Source of the DNA: Buttiauxella agrestis ATCC 33320
Lineage (GTDB): Bacteria; Pseudomonadota; Gammaproteobacteria; Enterobacterales; Enterobacteriaceae
Length of the DNA: 64,000 nt
Assembly: GCF_000735355.1 (NCBI RefSeq)
Contig: NZ_JMPI01000030.1
Coordinates: forward strand, 62,001-126,000
Reading direction: 5' to 3'
Shown here: piece after piece, positions 1 through 9,320 of the stretch
How positions within the stretch are numbered: the first letter of the stretch is position 1
Layout of the letters: every line of letters begins with the position of its first letter
Notes under the pieces: generated by a model
Told to the model about the DNA's origin: nothing
Seen by the model: the letters and a program-made list of their open reading frames with translations, nothing else
Database searches by the model: none
Translations under genes and position numbers: made by a program

Positions 1-1
1 C

Positions 2-442
2 ATGTTTGAACATGTCGGGCCAAAAAACTATGCCACCTATTTTAGTGTCGCCGACCGTAATCTGAAACCGGAAGGGATTTTCCTGCTGCACACCATTGGT
101 TCCAATAAAACCAATAACAGCGTGGATCCGTGGATTGATAAATATATCTTCCCGAATGGCTGTCTGCCGTCGGTGTGCCAGATTGCACAATCCAGTGAAA
201 AGCATTTCGTGATGGAAGACTGGCATAACTTTGGTGCCGATTACGATAAAACCTTAATGGCCTGGAATGAGCGTTTCTTGCAGCACTGGCCTGAAATCGC
301 CGATAACTATTCCGAACGTTTTAAACGCATGTTTAGTTATTATCTGAATGCCTGTGCCGGAGCCTTCCGCGCCCGTGATATTCAGCTTTGGCAAATAGTC
401 TTTAGTCGCGGCATTGAAGACGGCTTACGAGTTCCTCATTAA
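2..442 (+). CDS. cfa: Cyclopropane-fatty-acyl-phospholipid synthase, C-terminal part
   Basis: This is the C-terminal part (146 residues) of Cfa, cut by the left edge of the window. The enzyme transfers a methylene group from S-adenosylmethionine to cis-unsaturated acyl chains of membrane phospholipids, usually on entry to stationary phase. The visible part matches the end of E. coli Cfa almost residue for residue from memory: MFEHVGPKNY, PWIDKYIFPNG, EDWHNFGADYD, and NACAGAFRARDIQLWQ near the C-terminus. The SAM-binding N-terminal half lies outside the window, so intactness cannot be judged. cfa next to convergent ribC and then mdtK is the E. coli order, except that a sugar operon lies between cfa and ribC here. 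Confidence 0.96.
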   Translation: MFEHVGPKNYATYFSVADRNLKPEGIFLLHTIGSNKTNNSVDPWIDKYIFPNGCLPSVCQIAQSSEKHFVMEDWHNFGADYDKTLMAWNERFLQHWPEIADNYSERFKRMFSYYLNACAGAFRARDIQLWQIVFSRGIEDGLRVPH

Positions 443-450
443 TGAGTAAT

Positions 451-470
451 GGCCCCGGTATCTCCGGGGT
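451..470 (+). terminator. Hairpin after cfa
   Basis: CCCCGG (453-458) pairs with CCGGGG (464-469) around a 5-nt loop, 10 bp after the cfa stop codon. There is no long T run, only a weakly T-rich tail, so it is a candidate terminator rather than a certain one. Confidence 0.55.
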
Positions 471-506
471 CACTATTTACTGCAACTCTGTAGCATTTTC
501 TTAACA

Positions 507-528
507 AAGCGTGACCCTCCTCACGTTT
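507..528. promoter_or_regulatory. CRP-like site upstream of the beta-glucoside operon
   Basis: CGTGA (510-514), six bases, then TCACG (521-525) form a perfect inverted repeat in the layout of the CRP consensus TGTGA-N6-TCACA. It lies about 60 bp before the LacI-type operator and 125 bp before the PTS gene. Catabolite control fits a beta-glucoside operon. No promoter elements were mapped, so the role is inferred. Confidence 0.5.
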
Positions 529-584
529 CCTGGTCTCCTTTCTTCCTGAGTTTGATCCCGTTAACACTTATTCGTTTCTCAGTT

Positions 585-598
585 GGAAACCGGTTTCC
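585..598. promoter_or_regulatory. Palindromic operator for a LacI-family repressor
   Basis: GGAAACCGGTTTCC is a perfect 14-bp palindrome with the central CG step typical of LacI/GalR-family operators. It lies 52 bp before the PTS IIC start codon. The obvious partner is the LacI-family regulator encoded at the end of the same operon. Confidence 0.75.
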
Positions 599-649
599 GT
601 TTTGTTTCACAATAACCGCACTTCCCGAAACAATAACAAGGATACCGCC

Positions 650-1969
650 ATGAGCATCTACCAAAAAATGGTCAATGTGATTGAGCACAAAGTCACCCCC
701 ATGGCCGGAGCAATGGGTTCTCAGCGCCATGTCATCGCTATCCGCGATGGTTTTATCTCAGCTCTGCCGTTCATGATTATCGGTTCGTTCTTGTTAGTGT
801 TTATTTTCCCGCCGTTCTCTCCTGACAGCACCTGGAGTTTTGCCCGCTCGTGGCTGAATTTCTCGCTCACTTATCGTGAACAACTCATGCTGCCGTTTAA
901 CCTCAGCATGGGCGTGATGACGTTCTTTATCTCCGTCGGTATCGGCGCAAGTCTTGGCAAGCACTACAAGCTCGACCCTATCATGACGGGTCTGTTGGCA
1001 TTTATGGCCTTTTTGCTGGTTGCCGCCCCTTATAAAGACGGGCAGATTTCGACGCAGTATTTCTCGGGCCAGGGCATCTTTACCGCGCTGATTACCGCGA
1101 TTTACGCCAGTGAAATGTACGCGTTCTTAAAACGCCACAACATCACTATTCGCCTGCCAAAAGAAGTGCCTACCGGCGTGGCGCGCTCCTTTGAAATCCT
1201 GATCCCGGTGGTGGTGATTGTCGCCACGCTGCACCCGCTGAACCTGTTCATCGAGTCCACCACCGGCATGATTATTCCTGAAGCCATTATGCACCTGTTG
1301 GCGCCACTGGTTTCAGCGTCAGACTCTTTGCCTGCGATTCTGATTTCAGTGTTTATCTGCCAAATCCTGTGGTTTGCCGGTATTCACGGCGCGTTAATCG
1401 TCACCGGGATTATGAACCCGTTCTGGATGGCTAACCTTTCCGCTAACCAGACGGCGCTGGCCGCAGGTAATGTTCTGCCGCACATCTATCTGCAAGGTTT
1501 TTGGGATCACTATCTGCTGATTGGCGGCGTAGGTTCAACGCTCCCGCTGGCCTTCTTATTGCTGCGCAGCCGTGCCATTCACCTGCGCACCATCGGCAAA
1601 ATGGGCGTGGTTCCTAGCTTCTTTAATATCAACGAACCGATTCTGTTCGGTACGCCAATCATCATGAACCCGCTGTTCTTCCTGCCGTTTACGCTGGTGC
1701 CGATGATTAACGCAACACTTGCCTATATCGCGACCAAATTAGGTTGGGTTGCTCAAGTGGTATCGCTCACTCCGTGGACAACGCCTGCGCCGATTGGGGC
1801 CTCGTGGGCCGCAAACTGGGCGGTAAGTCCCGTAATCATGTGTCTAATTTGTATGGTCATGTCGGCTGTGATGTATTACCCATTCCTGAAAGCTTACGAA
1901 CGCACTCTGATCAAACAGGATGAAGAGCGTAGCGCGCAGGAAAGTGAAAACCCGATTACCGTGAACTAA
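650..1969 (+). CDS. PTS system, cellobiose-type IIC permease component
   Basis: A 439-residue polytopic membrane protein of the lactose/cellobiose (Lac) PTS family, ChbC/CelB type. It is the channel subunit that carries a beta-glucoside across the inner membrane while it is phosphorylated. The start MSIYQKMVNVIEHKV follows an A/G-rich ribosome site. An open frame begins upstream at 602, but those codons lie just after the operator and look non-coding. Family hallmarks include an N-terminal amphipathic stretch, about ten hydrophobic segments and the IIC core motif FNINEPILFGTPI near residue 325. No IIA or IIB gene is present in the operon, so these must be supplied from elsewhere. Exact sugar specificity cannot be read from sequence; cellobiose or an aryl-beta-glucoside is likely. 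Confidence 0.88.
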   Translation: MSIYQKMVNVIEHKVTPMAGAMGSQRHVIAIRDGFISALPFMIIGSFLLVFIFPPFSPDSTWSFARSWLNFSLTYREQLMLPFNLSMGVMTFFISVGIGASLGKHYKLDPIMTGLLAFMAFLLVAAPYKDGQISTQYFSGQGIFTALITAIYASEMYAFLKRHNITIRLPKEVPTGVARSFEILIPVVVIVATLHPLNLFIESTTGMIIPEAIMHLLAPLVSASDSLPAILISVFICQILWFAGIHGALIVTGIMNPFWMANLSANQTALAAGNVLPHIYLQGFWDHYLLIGGVGSTLPLAFLLLRSRAIHLRTIGKMGVVPSFFNINEPILFGTPIIMNPLFFLPFTLVPMINATLAYIATKLGWVAQVVSLTPWTTPAPIGASWAANWAVSPVIMCLICMVMSAVMYYPFLKAYERTLIKQDEERSAQESENPITVN

Positions 1970-2023
1970 TCAACTACTTTTGCCTGCCGGTCTGGCAGGC
2001 TCGTCCGTCACAAGAGGAACTGT

Positions 2024-3416
2024 AATGAAATACGTATTTCCTGAAAATTTCTGGTGGGGCAGCGCAAGTTCAGCGCCACAAACCGAAGGCGAAACCCTCT
2101 CTTTTGGCAAGTCCGCCACTATCTGGGATCAATGGTATAAGGAACAACCCACCCGCTTCCACAACGGTGTGGGCCCAGCAGAGACTTCCACATTCTACAA
2201 AAACTGGAAGCAAGATATCGCCCTGCTCAAAGAGCTGAATCACAACACCTTCCGCACCTCGATTTCCTGGGCACGTCTGATTCCTGAAGGCCGTGGCGCG
2301 GTTAACCAGGAAGCCGTCACCTTCTACAATCAGGTTATCGACGAACTGGTGGCGCAGGGCATTAAGCCGTTTATCAACCTGTTCCACTTTGATATGCCGA
2401 TGGTTATGCAGCAGCAAGGTGGCTGGGAAAATCGTGACGTTGTCACGGCCTACGCGGAATTTGCGAACGTTTGTTTCGAGCTGTTTGGCGACCGCGTGAA
2501 GCATTGGTTCACTTTCAACGAGCCGGTAGTGCCTGTTGAAGGCGGCTATCTGTATGATTTCCATTACCCGAACGTGGTGGATTTCAAACGTGCGGCAACC
2601 GTCGCCTACCACACCATGATTGCCCACTCCCTGGCGGTAAAGGCTTACCACCAGCGTAACGACGGCGGCGAAATTGGTATTATCCTCAACCTCACCCCTT
2701 CTTATCCGCGTTCGCAAAACCCTGCGGATGTGAAAGCGGCAAACATCGCTGACCTGATGTTCAACCGCAGCTTCCTCGACCCAGCTTTGCGTGGTGAATA
2801 TCCGCAAGAACTGGTTGCACTGCTGAAAGAACATGGTCAACTGCCTGAGTGCCAGGCGGGTGACAAAGAGCTGCTTGCAGCGGGTGTCGTCGATTTACTG
2901 GGTATCAACTACTACCAGCCGCGCCGCATCAAGTGCCGCGACTCGCTGGTTAACCCGGACAGCCCGTTTATGCCGGAATGGTTCTTTGAAGCCTACGAAA
3001 TGCCGGGCCGCAAAATGAACCCGTATCGTGGCTGGGAAATTTACGAGCAAGGGATTTACGATATTCTCACCAACCTGCGTGAAAATTATGGCAACCCAAA
3101 TTGCTATATTTCTGAGAACGGCATGGGCGTTGAAAACGAACAGCGTTTCGACGAGAACGGCCAGATTCAGGATGACTACCGCATTGATTTCGTGCGCGAC
3201 CACCTGAAATGGCTGCATAAAGGCATTAGTGAAGGCAGTAATTGCCTGGGTTATCACATGTGGACGTTTATTGATAACTGGTCCTGGTGCAATGCATACA
3301 AAAACCGTTATGGCTTTGTCTCGTTAAATCTTGAGACTCAGCAACGCACTATCAAGAAAAGCGGTGAGTGGTACAAAGCAACTTCCGCAGAAAATGGCTT
3401 TAACGATCGTACGTAA
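2024..3416 (+). CDS. Family 1 glycoside hydrolase, probable 6-phospho-beta-glucosidase
   Basis: A 463-residue GH1 enzyme that should hydrolyse the phosphorylated beta-glucoside delivered by the PTS permease encoded 54 bp upstream. The acid/base glutamate is in TFNEP (about residue 165) and the nucleophile glutamate in YISENGMG (about residue 365). The start at 2024 (MKYVFPENFWWGSASSAPQTEG) is preferred over an upstream in-frame ATG at 1980, because an AGAGGAAC ribosome site lies just before it and the family starts here. In NWSWCNAYKNRYG the serine of the phosphate-binding loop is present. The lysine is one position out of the register I remember for LacG-type enzymes, so phospho-specificity rests mainly on the PTS context. 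Confidence 0.88.
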
Positions 3417-3426
3417 TCTCAGCATT

Positions 3427-3442
3427 CGGGCCGCAAGGCCCG
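3427..3442 (+). terminator. Intercistronic hairpin between glycosidase and repressor genes
   Basis: CGGGCC (3427-3432), loop GCAA, GGCCCG (3437-3442), followed by TTTCTGG. A short GC-rich stem with a weak T tail in a 56-bp gap. It may reduce, rather than stop, transcription into the repressor gene. Confidence 0.5.
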
Positions 3443-3472
3443 TTTCTGGCTGAGAAGCGGGAAACTCACACC

Positions 3473-4396
3473 ATGTCGAATATTAATGATGTAGCACGCC
3501 TTGCACAGGTTTCTAAAGCCACCGTTTCGCGTGTTTTAAGCGGCAGTCGCGGCGTGAAAGAAGAGAGTCGCCAGGCCGTTTTGCGCGCGGCAGAAATACT
3601 TAACTACAAGCCCAATGCGATTGCTCAATCTTTGAGTTCCCAATCAACCAATTGCATTGGCGTAATCTGTGCCACCGAGCATATTCAGCAGTCCACAGGC
3701 TACCTGCAAGCGCTGGAGAAACAGCTTAACCAGCATCATAAACACCTGCTGTTACGCTTCGCCAATGACCACGACAGCGTGGCGCAGGCCGCTCAGGAAC
3801 TTTCAAACGGGTTATGCGATGCGTTGCTGGTTGTGGGGGCGCGTTTCTCACTCCCTCCCCTCGACGACGATATTATGCTGATTGATTGCCTGAGCGGTTC
3901 GAATGCGCTGAGTATTCAATGCGATCACGTTTTCGCGGCTGAAACCGCCGTGCACTATTTGTGTAACCAGAAACGGCGGCAAATCGCCCTGATAAACTTT
4001 GCCAGCGGTGAAGCGGCAGCCCAAACCCTTGAGGGTTATCACCAGGCGCTGCACAACCACGTGGTGCCTTTTAACCGGCAGTTGGTGATTGAGGATGAAT
4101 CCTCGGTGCGTATCGCGCTGCAACGGCTGATCAATCGCGGTGTGAAGTTTTCCGCATTGCTAGTGACCGATGACACTCAGGCGCAGGAAGCCATGATGAT
4201 GCTCAATCAGTACCAGTTACACGTGCCTGAACAAGTGATGGTATTCAGTCTTGATGGTTCAACCCGAATGCCGGGAGCAAACGCCATTCCAGCGATTAAA
4301 TATCCCCTGGAAAGTATTGCGCGTCGGGCGGTGGAATTATTGCTTGGGGATCGGCATACCAGTGATTTGGTGCGCGGAAGTTTGTTGATTGCATAA
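3473..4396 (+). CDS. LacI-family transcriptional repressor of the beta-glucoside operon
   Basis: A 307-residue LacI/GalR regulator. Residues 1-50 hold the helix-turn-helix and hinge (INDVARLAQVSKATVSRVLS, then NYKPNAIAQSLSS). The rest is a periplasmic-binding-protein-like effector domain that ends slightly short of the usual 330-340 residues. It lies last in the operon, after the IIC and glycosidase genes, and the palindrome at 585-598 is its likely operator. The effector is probably the phosphorylated or free beta-glucoside. AscG-like and GalR-like regulators have the same architecture, so the exact orthologue is not assigned. Confidence 0.9.
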   Translation: MSNINDVARLAQVSKATVSRVLSGSRGVKEESRQAVLRAAEILNYKPNAIAQSLSSQSTNCIGVICATEHIQQSTGYLQALEKQLNQHHKHLLLRFANDHDSVAQAAQELSNGLCDALLVVGARFSLPPLDDDIMLIDCLSGSNALSIQCDHVFAAETAVHYLCNQKRRQIALINFASGEAAAQTLEGYHQALHNHVVPFNRQLVIEDESSVRIALQRLINRGVKFSALLVTDDTQAQEAMMMLNQYQLHVPEQVMVFSLDGSTRMPGANAIPAIKYPLESIARRAVELLLGDRHTSDLVRGSLLIA

Positions 4397-4400
4397 GAAA

Positions 4401-4428
4401 GTCGGATGTCGCGTAAACGGCATCCGAC
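4401..4428. terminator. Convergent-gene hairpin with REP-like sequence
   Basis: GTCGGATG (4401-4408) pairs with CATCCGAC (4421-4428) over a 12-nt loop. It lies between the lacI-type gene and convergent ribC and probably terminates both. The sequence also resembles the REP units seen elsewhere in this window. Confidence 0.6.
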
Positions 4429-4440
4429 AAAACCCTGCAA

Positions 4441-5082
4441 TCACGCCTTCGGTAGCAACGCATCCAGTGTCGCTTCACGCTGCGCAAGCACGCGCTCAAC
4501 GGTGTCTACTATCGCCTGGGTTTGCGGGTCGATTTCGATATTAATACGATTCCCCAGTTTTTTACTGCCAAGTGTAGTGCGCTCAAGCGTTTCCGGAATT
4601 AAATGTACGCAGAAACGCGAAGCCGTGACTTCACCGACCGTCAGGCTAATACCATCAATGCCGATATATCCTTTATGCAGAATATATTTCATCAAGGTTT
4701 TATCGCGCATTTTAAACCAGATCTGGCGGTTATTTTCTGAGGTCAGAATCTTTGCTACTTCAGCGGTCGTCATAATATGACCGGACATAAGATGCCCGCC
4801 GATTTCATCATTAAATTTAGCCGCGCGTTCGACGTTAACACTATCACCCACAACTAACTCGCCGAGATTGGTAATACGCAGCGTCTCTTTCATTAAATCA
4901 AAGCTGACGTGGTTGCCATTGATTTCAGTGACGGTCAGGCAACAGCCGTTGTGTGCCACCGACGCACCTGTTTCAAGGCCAGGTAACATCTCATCTGGCA
5001 TTTCAATTACGTGGGTACGGAAATTGGGTTTCTCATCAATGGAGACCAGGGTCGCAGTACCCTGCACAATACCTGTAAACAT
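4441..5082 (-). CDS. ribC: Riboflavin synthase, alpha subunit
   Basis: A 213-residue riboflavin synthase that dismutates two molecules of 6,7-dimethyl-8-ribityllumazine to riboflavin and the pyrimidine precursor in the cytoplasm. It has the two internally repeated lumazine-binding barrels: [15 protein letters not shown] at the start and the second repeat from about residue 98 ([15 protein letters not shown]). The start at 5082 gives MFTGIVQG as in E. coli. An ATG two codons upstream (5088) is also open but would add Met-Thr. It is convergent with the sugar operon and divergent from mdtK, which is the E. coli arrangement around cfa. Also called ribE in some annotation schemes. Confidence 0.96.
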   Translation of the reverse strand: MFTGIVQGTATLVSIDEKPNFRTHVIEMPDEMLPGLETGASVAHNGCCLTVTEINGNHVSFDLMKETLRITNLGELVVGDSVNVERAAKFNDEIGGHLMSGHIMTTAEVAKILTSENNRQIWFKMRDKTLMKYILHKGYIGIDGISLTVGEVTASRFCVHLIPETLERTTLGSKKLGNRINIEIDPQTQAIVDTVERVLAQREATLDALLPKA

Positions 5083-5309
5083 CGTCAAACTCCTGGTAAT
5101 TATTCGGCTGCTGATAATTCGTAATGCAGCACTTTAACAGTTGGAAAAACAGCTTGCCAGCTATCCGCACTACCCCACCATTATTTGGCTGGCGTATTCG
5201 TTTTCTGCCGCTACAATAGTCAGGCTAATTCCCCTGCAATTCCTATTTTTCTGCCATTTCTGGCGGTCTTGTTGTCTTTCTAATAACTAATAATAATCAG
5301 GTGTTAAAA

Positions 5310-6683
5310 ATGCAGAAGTACATAGTTGAAGCCCGCCAGCTGCTCGCGCTGGCGATACCTGTCATCCTCGCGCAAATCGCACAAACCTCGATGGGCTTTG
5401 TCGATACCGTGATGGCCGGTGGCTACAGCGCAACCGATATGGCCGCTGTGGCAATCGGTACCTCCATCTGGCTACCCGCCATTCTGTTCGGCCATGGTTT
5501 GTTAATGGCGCTGACGCCTACCGTGGCGCAACTCAACGGATCTGGTCGCCGTGAGCGTATCGCGCACCAGATTCGCCAGGGCTTCTGGCTGGCTGGCATT
5601 GTCTCGGCGCTCATCATGATTGTGCTGTGGAACGCGGGCTATATCATCCATGCTATGAAAAATATCGACCCACAACTGGCCGATAAAGCCGTTGGCTACT
5701 TGCGTGCATTGCTGTGGGGCGTCCCGGGGTATTTATTCTTCCAGGTGGCGCGTAACCAGTGTGAAGGCCTGGCGAAAACCAAACCCGGCATGGTGATGGG
5801 TTTTATCGGTTTACTGGTCAACATTCCAGTTAACTACATCTTTATTTACGGTCACCTTGGCATGCCAGAGCTCGGCGGCGTAGGCTGCGGTGTTGCAACG
5901 GCTGCCGTATATTGGGTGATGTTCTTCAGCATGATTTCCTATGTGAAGAAATCCCGTTCGATGCGCGATTTGAAACTACCAAAAGGCTTCATCAAGCCCG
6001 ACTGGAAAGTGATGTATCGCTTAACCCAACTAGGGCTGCCGATTGCGCTGGCGCTGTTCTTTGAAGTGACGCTGTTCGCCGTGGTCGCTCTACTGGTTGC
6101 GCCTCTGGGGATTATCGATGTGGCTGGGCACCAGATTGCCCTTAACTTCAGCTCGCTGATGTTTGTTCTGCCGATGTCCCTTTCCGCGGCGGTCACGATA
6201 CGCGTAGGCTTCCGTCTGGGCCAGGGTTCAACACTCGACGCGCAAACGGCGGCCTGGACCGGCATTTGCGTAGGGATGTGTATGGCGATGCTGACTGCGA
6301 TTTTCACGGTAGTGATGCGCGAACACATCGCCCTGCTCTACAACAGCAATCCTGAAGTTGTCGCGCTGGCGGCGCACTTGATGCTACTGGCGGCGGTGTA
6401 TCAGCTTTCTGATTCTGTGCAGGTGATCGGCAGCGGCGTGCTGCGTGGCTATAAAGATACGCGCTCGATTTTCTTTATCACGTTTATCGCCTACTGGGTG
6501 TTGGGATTGCCAAGCGGTTACATTCTGGCGCTGACGGACTGGGTGGTTGAACCGATGGGCCCGGCAGGTTTCTGGATTGGATTTATCATCGGCCTGACGT
6601 CTGCGGCCGTCATGATGATGCTGCGGATGCGTTGGTTACAGCGCCAGCCTTCAATCACGATTTTGCAACGCGCTGCACGGTAA
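5310..6683 (+). CDS. mdtK: Multidrug/Na+ antiporter, MATE family
   Basis: A 457-residue MATE-family efflux pump (MdtK/NorM) with twelve hydrophobic segments, exporting cationic drugs in exchange for Na+ or H+. The N-terminus [20 protein letters not shown] and the segment [20 protein letters not shown] match E. coli MdtK closely from memory, and the length is the same. An in-frame GTG at 5301 would add three residues; the ATG at 5310 is chosen by homology. It is followed by a terminator and two valine tRNA genes, as in E. coli, but no ydhQ-like gene lies in between. Confidence 0.96.
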   Translation: MQKYIVEARQLLALAIPVILAQIAQTSMGFVDTVMAGGYSATDMAAVAIGTSIWLPAILFGHGLLMALTPTVAQLNGSGRRERIAHQIRQGFWLAGIVSALIMIVLWNAGYIIHAMKNIDPQLADKAVGYLRALLWGVPGYLFFQVARNQCEGLAKTKPGMVMGFIGLLVNIPVNYIFIYGHLGMPELGGVGCGVATAAVYWVMFFSMISYVKKSRSMRDLKLPKGFIKPDWKVMYRLTQLGLPIALALFFEVTLFAVVALLVAPLGIIDVAGHQIALNFSSLMFVLPMSLSAAVTIRVGFRLGQGSTLDAQTAAWTGICVGMCMAMLTAIFTVVMREHIALLYNSNPEVVALAAHLMLLAAVYQLSDSVQVIGSGVLRGYKDTRSIFFITFIAYWVLGLPSGYILALTDWVVEPMGPAGFWIGFIIGLTSAAVMMMLRMRWLQRQPSITILQRAAR

Positions 6684-6692
6684 ATGTTCATG

Positions 6693-6716
6693 GCCGCCTT
6701 TTTGGCGGCTATTTTT
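6693..6716 (+). terminator. Intrinsic terminator of mdtK
   Basis: GCCGCC (6693-6698), loop TTTTT, GGCGGC (6704-6709), then TATTTTT. A compact GC stem followed by a T run directly after the mdtK stop codon. Confidence 0.85.
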
Positions 6717-6836
6717 ACACCGAGTTGCGCAGATGCGCAGCAAACGAGTGAAATATGGAAGAAATTTGCTGTTTACCGCTTGCAAGGCTCGGGTGCTGCC
6801 GCTAATATTCGTCCCCGTTGTCACAGACAACACAGT

Positions 6837-6913
6837 GCGTCCGTAGCTCAGTTGGTTAGAGCACTACCTTGACATGGTAGGGGTCGGTGGTTCGAGTCCA
6901 CTCGGACGCACCA
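6837..6913 (+). tRNA. valV: tRNA-Val (GAC), first copy
   Basis: A 77-nt tRNA with the CCA end encoded. The acceptor stem GCGTCCG pairs with CGGACGC. The anticodon loop TTGACAT presents GAC, and the T loop is GGTTCGAGTCC. The anticodon stem is CTACC/GGTAG here but CCACC/GGTGG in the second copy, a change on both strands that keeps pairing. Tandem valV-valW after mdtK is the E. coli arrangement. Confidence 0.97.
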
Positions 6914-6954
6914 TTTAACGTTTTACCGCAATCAGCAGTACCGCAACAAACAGT

Positions 6955-7031
6955 GCGTCCGTAGCTCAGTTGGTTAGAGCACCACCTTGACATGGTGGGG
7001 GTCGGTGGTTCGAGTCCACTCGGACGCACCA
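6955..7031 (+). tRNA. valW: tRNA-Val (GAC), second copy
   Basis: A 77-nt tRNA 41 bp after the first copy and identical to it except for the compensated base pair in the anticodon stem (CCACC/GGTGG). The anticodon is GAC and CCA is encoded. The two genes are probably one transcript. Confidence 0.97.
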
Positions 7032-7303
7032 TTCTTGAAAAATCTCTCTTTGTTCAACTCCTCTGTTATAAAAAATCATCTACACATCACAAACAGCTTT
7101 GTCCCCCATTTTTTGCCCCAGACATTTTCAGTTTTTGATTTCCTTGATGACATTTCCCGCCTGACCGTCGGTGATATTCAGGGAGTGCACCATCGTGGTT
7201 AATAACCCGGCTGCAACAAATAGAATGGATTATTTTGTTTGTATGAATAAACAAATCTGCTGGAGGGGGATGACTACGGCCTCTTCACAGAGGCCGTTAC
7301 TGA
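7032..7303. other. Intergenic stretch between valW and phoX, no gene seen
   Basis: 272 bp with no credible coding frame. A 71-codon frame that starts inside the second tRNA (6987-7202) has no ribosome site and no recognisable protein. Near the right end, ACGGCCTC (7276-7283) pairs with GAGGCCGT (7290-7297). This lies just after the phoX stop on the minus strand and is a candidate terminator, though it lacks a T run. Confidence 0.5.
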
Positions 7304-9271
7304 TTAGCTGCCGATGACTCCGCCATCTGCTTTCACAATCACCACCGTGGAAGAACGCGGACGACTAGTTTTATCGCCATCAGGCCAGGTTGAAACGGCA
7401 GTAGGATTCGCCGGGTCGCTGATATCATCGCCAGGTTCGCCGGGGTGCTGGATATTAATAAACAGTGTGCGGTTGTCTGGGGTAAAGGCGATGCCGGTTA
7501 TCTCGCAGCCGCGCGGGCCGGTGAGGAAACGGCGATATTCATTGGAGCCAGGTACGGTGGCGAGCATCTGGTTATTGCCCATGCCCTCGTAGGCTTTTTT
7601 GTTGATGGTGCTGGACGAGACATCCGTCTGAATCCATAACACGCCGCGATGGTCAAACGACAAACCATCCGCACTTCCAAATTCAGCCCCGGTCATTGAG
7701 CCTTTGGTTTTTTCATCCGCGCTATCGGGTTTGCCGCCCAACACCAGAATGTCCCACTTAAAGGTAGTTGATGCCGGGTCGCTGTTCTCCTCGCTCCAGT
7801 GCATGATGTGCCCGTAAACATTGTTAGCACGTGGGTTAGCGGCATCTACCGGGGCTTTGCCTTCTTTGCCGCGATCGCTGTTATTGGTCAACGTACAGTA
7901 CACGCTCCCCGCGGTATGGGTATCGACCGCAATCCACTCCGGTCGGTCCATTTTCGTTGCGCCAACCACATCGGCGGCAAGACGGGTTTTGATCAGCAAC
8001 TCGCCCTGGCTTGCAAAACCGTTACTGTGATCAAGTCCTGATTGCCCATAAACCAGCGGCAACCAGACACCGCTGCCATCGTCATTAAATTTCGCCACAT
8101 ACAGCGTACCTTCAGAAAGTAGGTCCATTGCCGATTCGCGATTGCTGGCATCGTAAATGCCTGTGGAAACAAATTTATAGATGTACTCGAATTTCTGGTC
8201 ATCGCCCATATAGGCAACAGCACGGTTATCCGCAGCCAGCGTCACCGCCGCACCTTCATGCTTAAAACGCCCGAGCGCGGTATGTTTACGCGGAGTTGAT
8301 GCCGGATTATACGGGTCGATTTCCACCACCCAGCCGAAGCGGTTGGGTTCATTCGGTGTGGCGTCCACGTTAAAACGCGGGTCAACTTCACTCCAGCGGT
8401 AGGAGTCATCGCTGTCGCTAATGCCATAGCGTTTTTCGAGTGCATTCGGCGCGGCTTTCTTAACGAAAATATCCGACCAGTTCTCTTCACACGTCAGATA
8501 AGTTCCCCACGGTGTATGCCCGTTGGCGCAATTTTGCATGGTGCCCAGCACCGTTTCACCCTGCGGGTCGGCAGCGGTTTGCATCAGGGCATGATGTTTC
8601 GCAGGCCCGGTTAAAGTCATTGGAGTGTTCACGGTGATGCGACGTGCAAACTCAGAGGGGCGAACCACTGCCCAGTTCCCCCCCTCTTTTTTCACCTCGA
8701 TAACCGAAACCCCCATCGCATTCTGCCCTTTGCGGACTTTATCCAGGCTCCAGTTCGCCACACCATCTTTAAACAGCAAACCGTTGTCGATGTATTCATG
8801 GTTCATCGCCAACAACCCGTGATGCGGGTCATCACTGCCCTGCGGCAGACCAAACCACGCCATCCCGTCATGGTGCATTCCCGCCTGAGCTGCCTGCTCA
8901 TCAGTGGTGTTGCTGCCATCGGTTTTAAATTCCGGCAGATTGCCTTTTAAACCCACCGCATCGCCCCAGCGGTAAAACGGTCGCGCCACGTAGCCTTCAG
9001 GCACGCGAACGGTGTCGTCGGTCGAAACGCCGATACTGGTAAAACCGAGTGATGAAGGCCGCACCATGGCAGTCTCGACCGCCCATGCGGCAGGCGATTT
9101 CAGCAGTGCCGGGAATGTCACCGCCGTGCCGGCGAGCATACCCAGTTGCAGGAAGCGGCGGCGGCTGACAAAAGCACTGGCAACATCTGAGAAAACGGGG
9201 TTAGCGCTGCAATTACTGATTTCGTTGCTGTGTTCTTGTTTAAACAGCGGCTTAAGAGGTCTGCTCATCAT
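7304..9271 (-). CDS. phoX: PhoX-type alkaline phosphatase, Tat-exported
   Basis: A 655-residue protein of the PhoX (DUF839) family, Ca/Fe-dependent phosphomonoesterases that release phosphate from organic esters in the periplasm. A twin-arginine signal is visible at residues 37-65 (SRRRFLQLGMLAGTAVTFPA, cleaved after AWA). Family features include WFGLPQGSDDPHHGLLAMNHE around residue 140 and a glycine-rich beta-propeller body that ends GDKTSRPRSSTVVIVKADGG. Two adjacent ATGs (9271, 9268) could start it; the second has better spacing from the AGGAAG site. It is monocistronic, with a Pho-box-like sequence about 50 bp upstream. The catalytic metal residues were not mapped one by one. Confidence 0.88.
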   Translation of the reverse strand: MMSRPLKPLFKQEHSNEISNCSANPVFSDVASAFVSRRRFLQLGMLAGTAVTFPALLKSPAAWAVETAMVRPSSLGFTSIGVSTDDTVRVPEGYVARPFYRWGDAVGLKGNLPEFKTDGSNTTDEQAAQAGMHHDGMAWFGLPQGSDDPHHGLLAMNHEYIDNGLLFKDGVANWSLDKVRKGQNAMGVSVIEVKKEGGNWAVVRPSEFARRITVNTPMTLTGPAKHHALMQTAADPQGETVLGTMQNCANGHTPWGTYLTCEENWSDIFVKKAAPNALEKRYGISDSDDSYRWSEVDPRFNVDATPNEPNRFGWVVEIDPYNPASTPRKHTALGRFKHEGAAVTLAADNRAVAYMGDDQKFEYIYKFVSTGIYDASNRESAMDLLSEGTLYVAKFNDDGSGVWLPLVYGQSGLDHSNGFASQGELLIKTRLAADVVGATKMDRPEWIAVDTHTAGSVYCTLTNNSDRGKEGKAPVDAANPRANNVYGHIMHWSEENSDPASTTFKWDILVLGGKPDSADEKTKGSMTGAEFGSADGLSFDHRGVLWIQTDVSSSTINKKAYEGMGNNQMLATVPGSNEYRRFLTGPRGCEITGIAFTPDNRTLFINIQHPGEPGDDISDPANPTAVSTWPDGDKTSRPRSSTVVIVKADGGVIGS

Positions 9272-9320
9272 GGCTTCCTTTCGATATTGTTATCAGAAGT
9301 GAGCAGTGTAAGAAGGATTT

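Noticed and set aside
2070..2840. 256-codon minus-strand open frame inside the glycosidase gene
   Set aside because: A shadow of a GC-biased gene; the plus-strand frame carries all GH1 motifs.
5089..5300. Riboswitch or small RNA between ribC and mdtK
   Set aside because: No FMN or other riboswitch core could be recognised; only ordinary promoter-like sequence is seen.
6987..7202. 71-codon frame starting inside the second tRNA-Val gene
   Set aside because: Its start lies in a tRNA gene and its composition is not coding-like.
6837..7303. Integration site of a mobile element at the valine tRNA genes
   Set aside because: No integrase, no attachment-site repeat of the tRNA 3' end and no cargo genes follow; phoX and ordinary genes come next.
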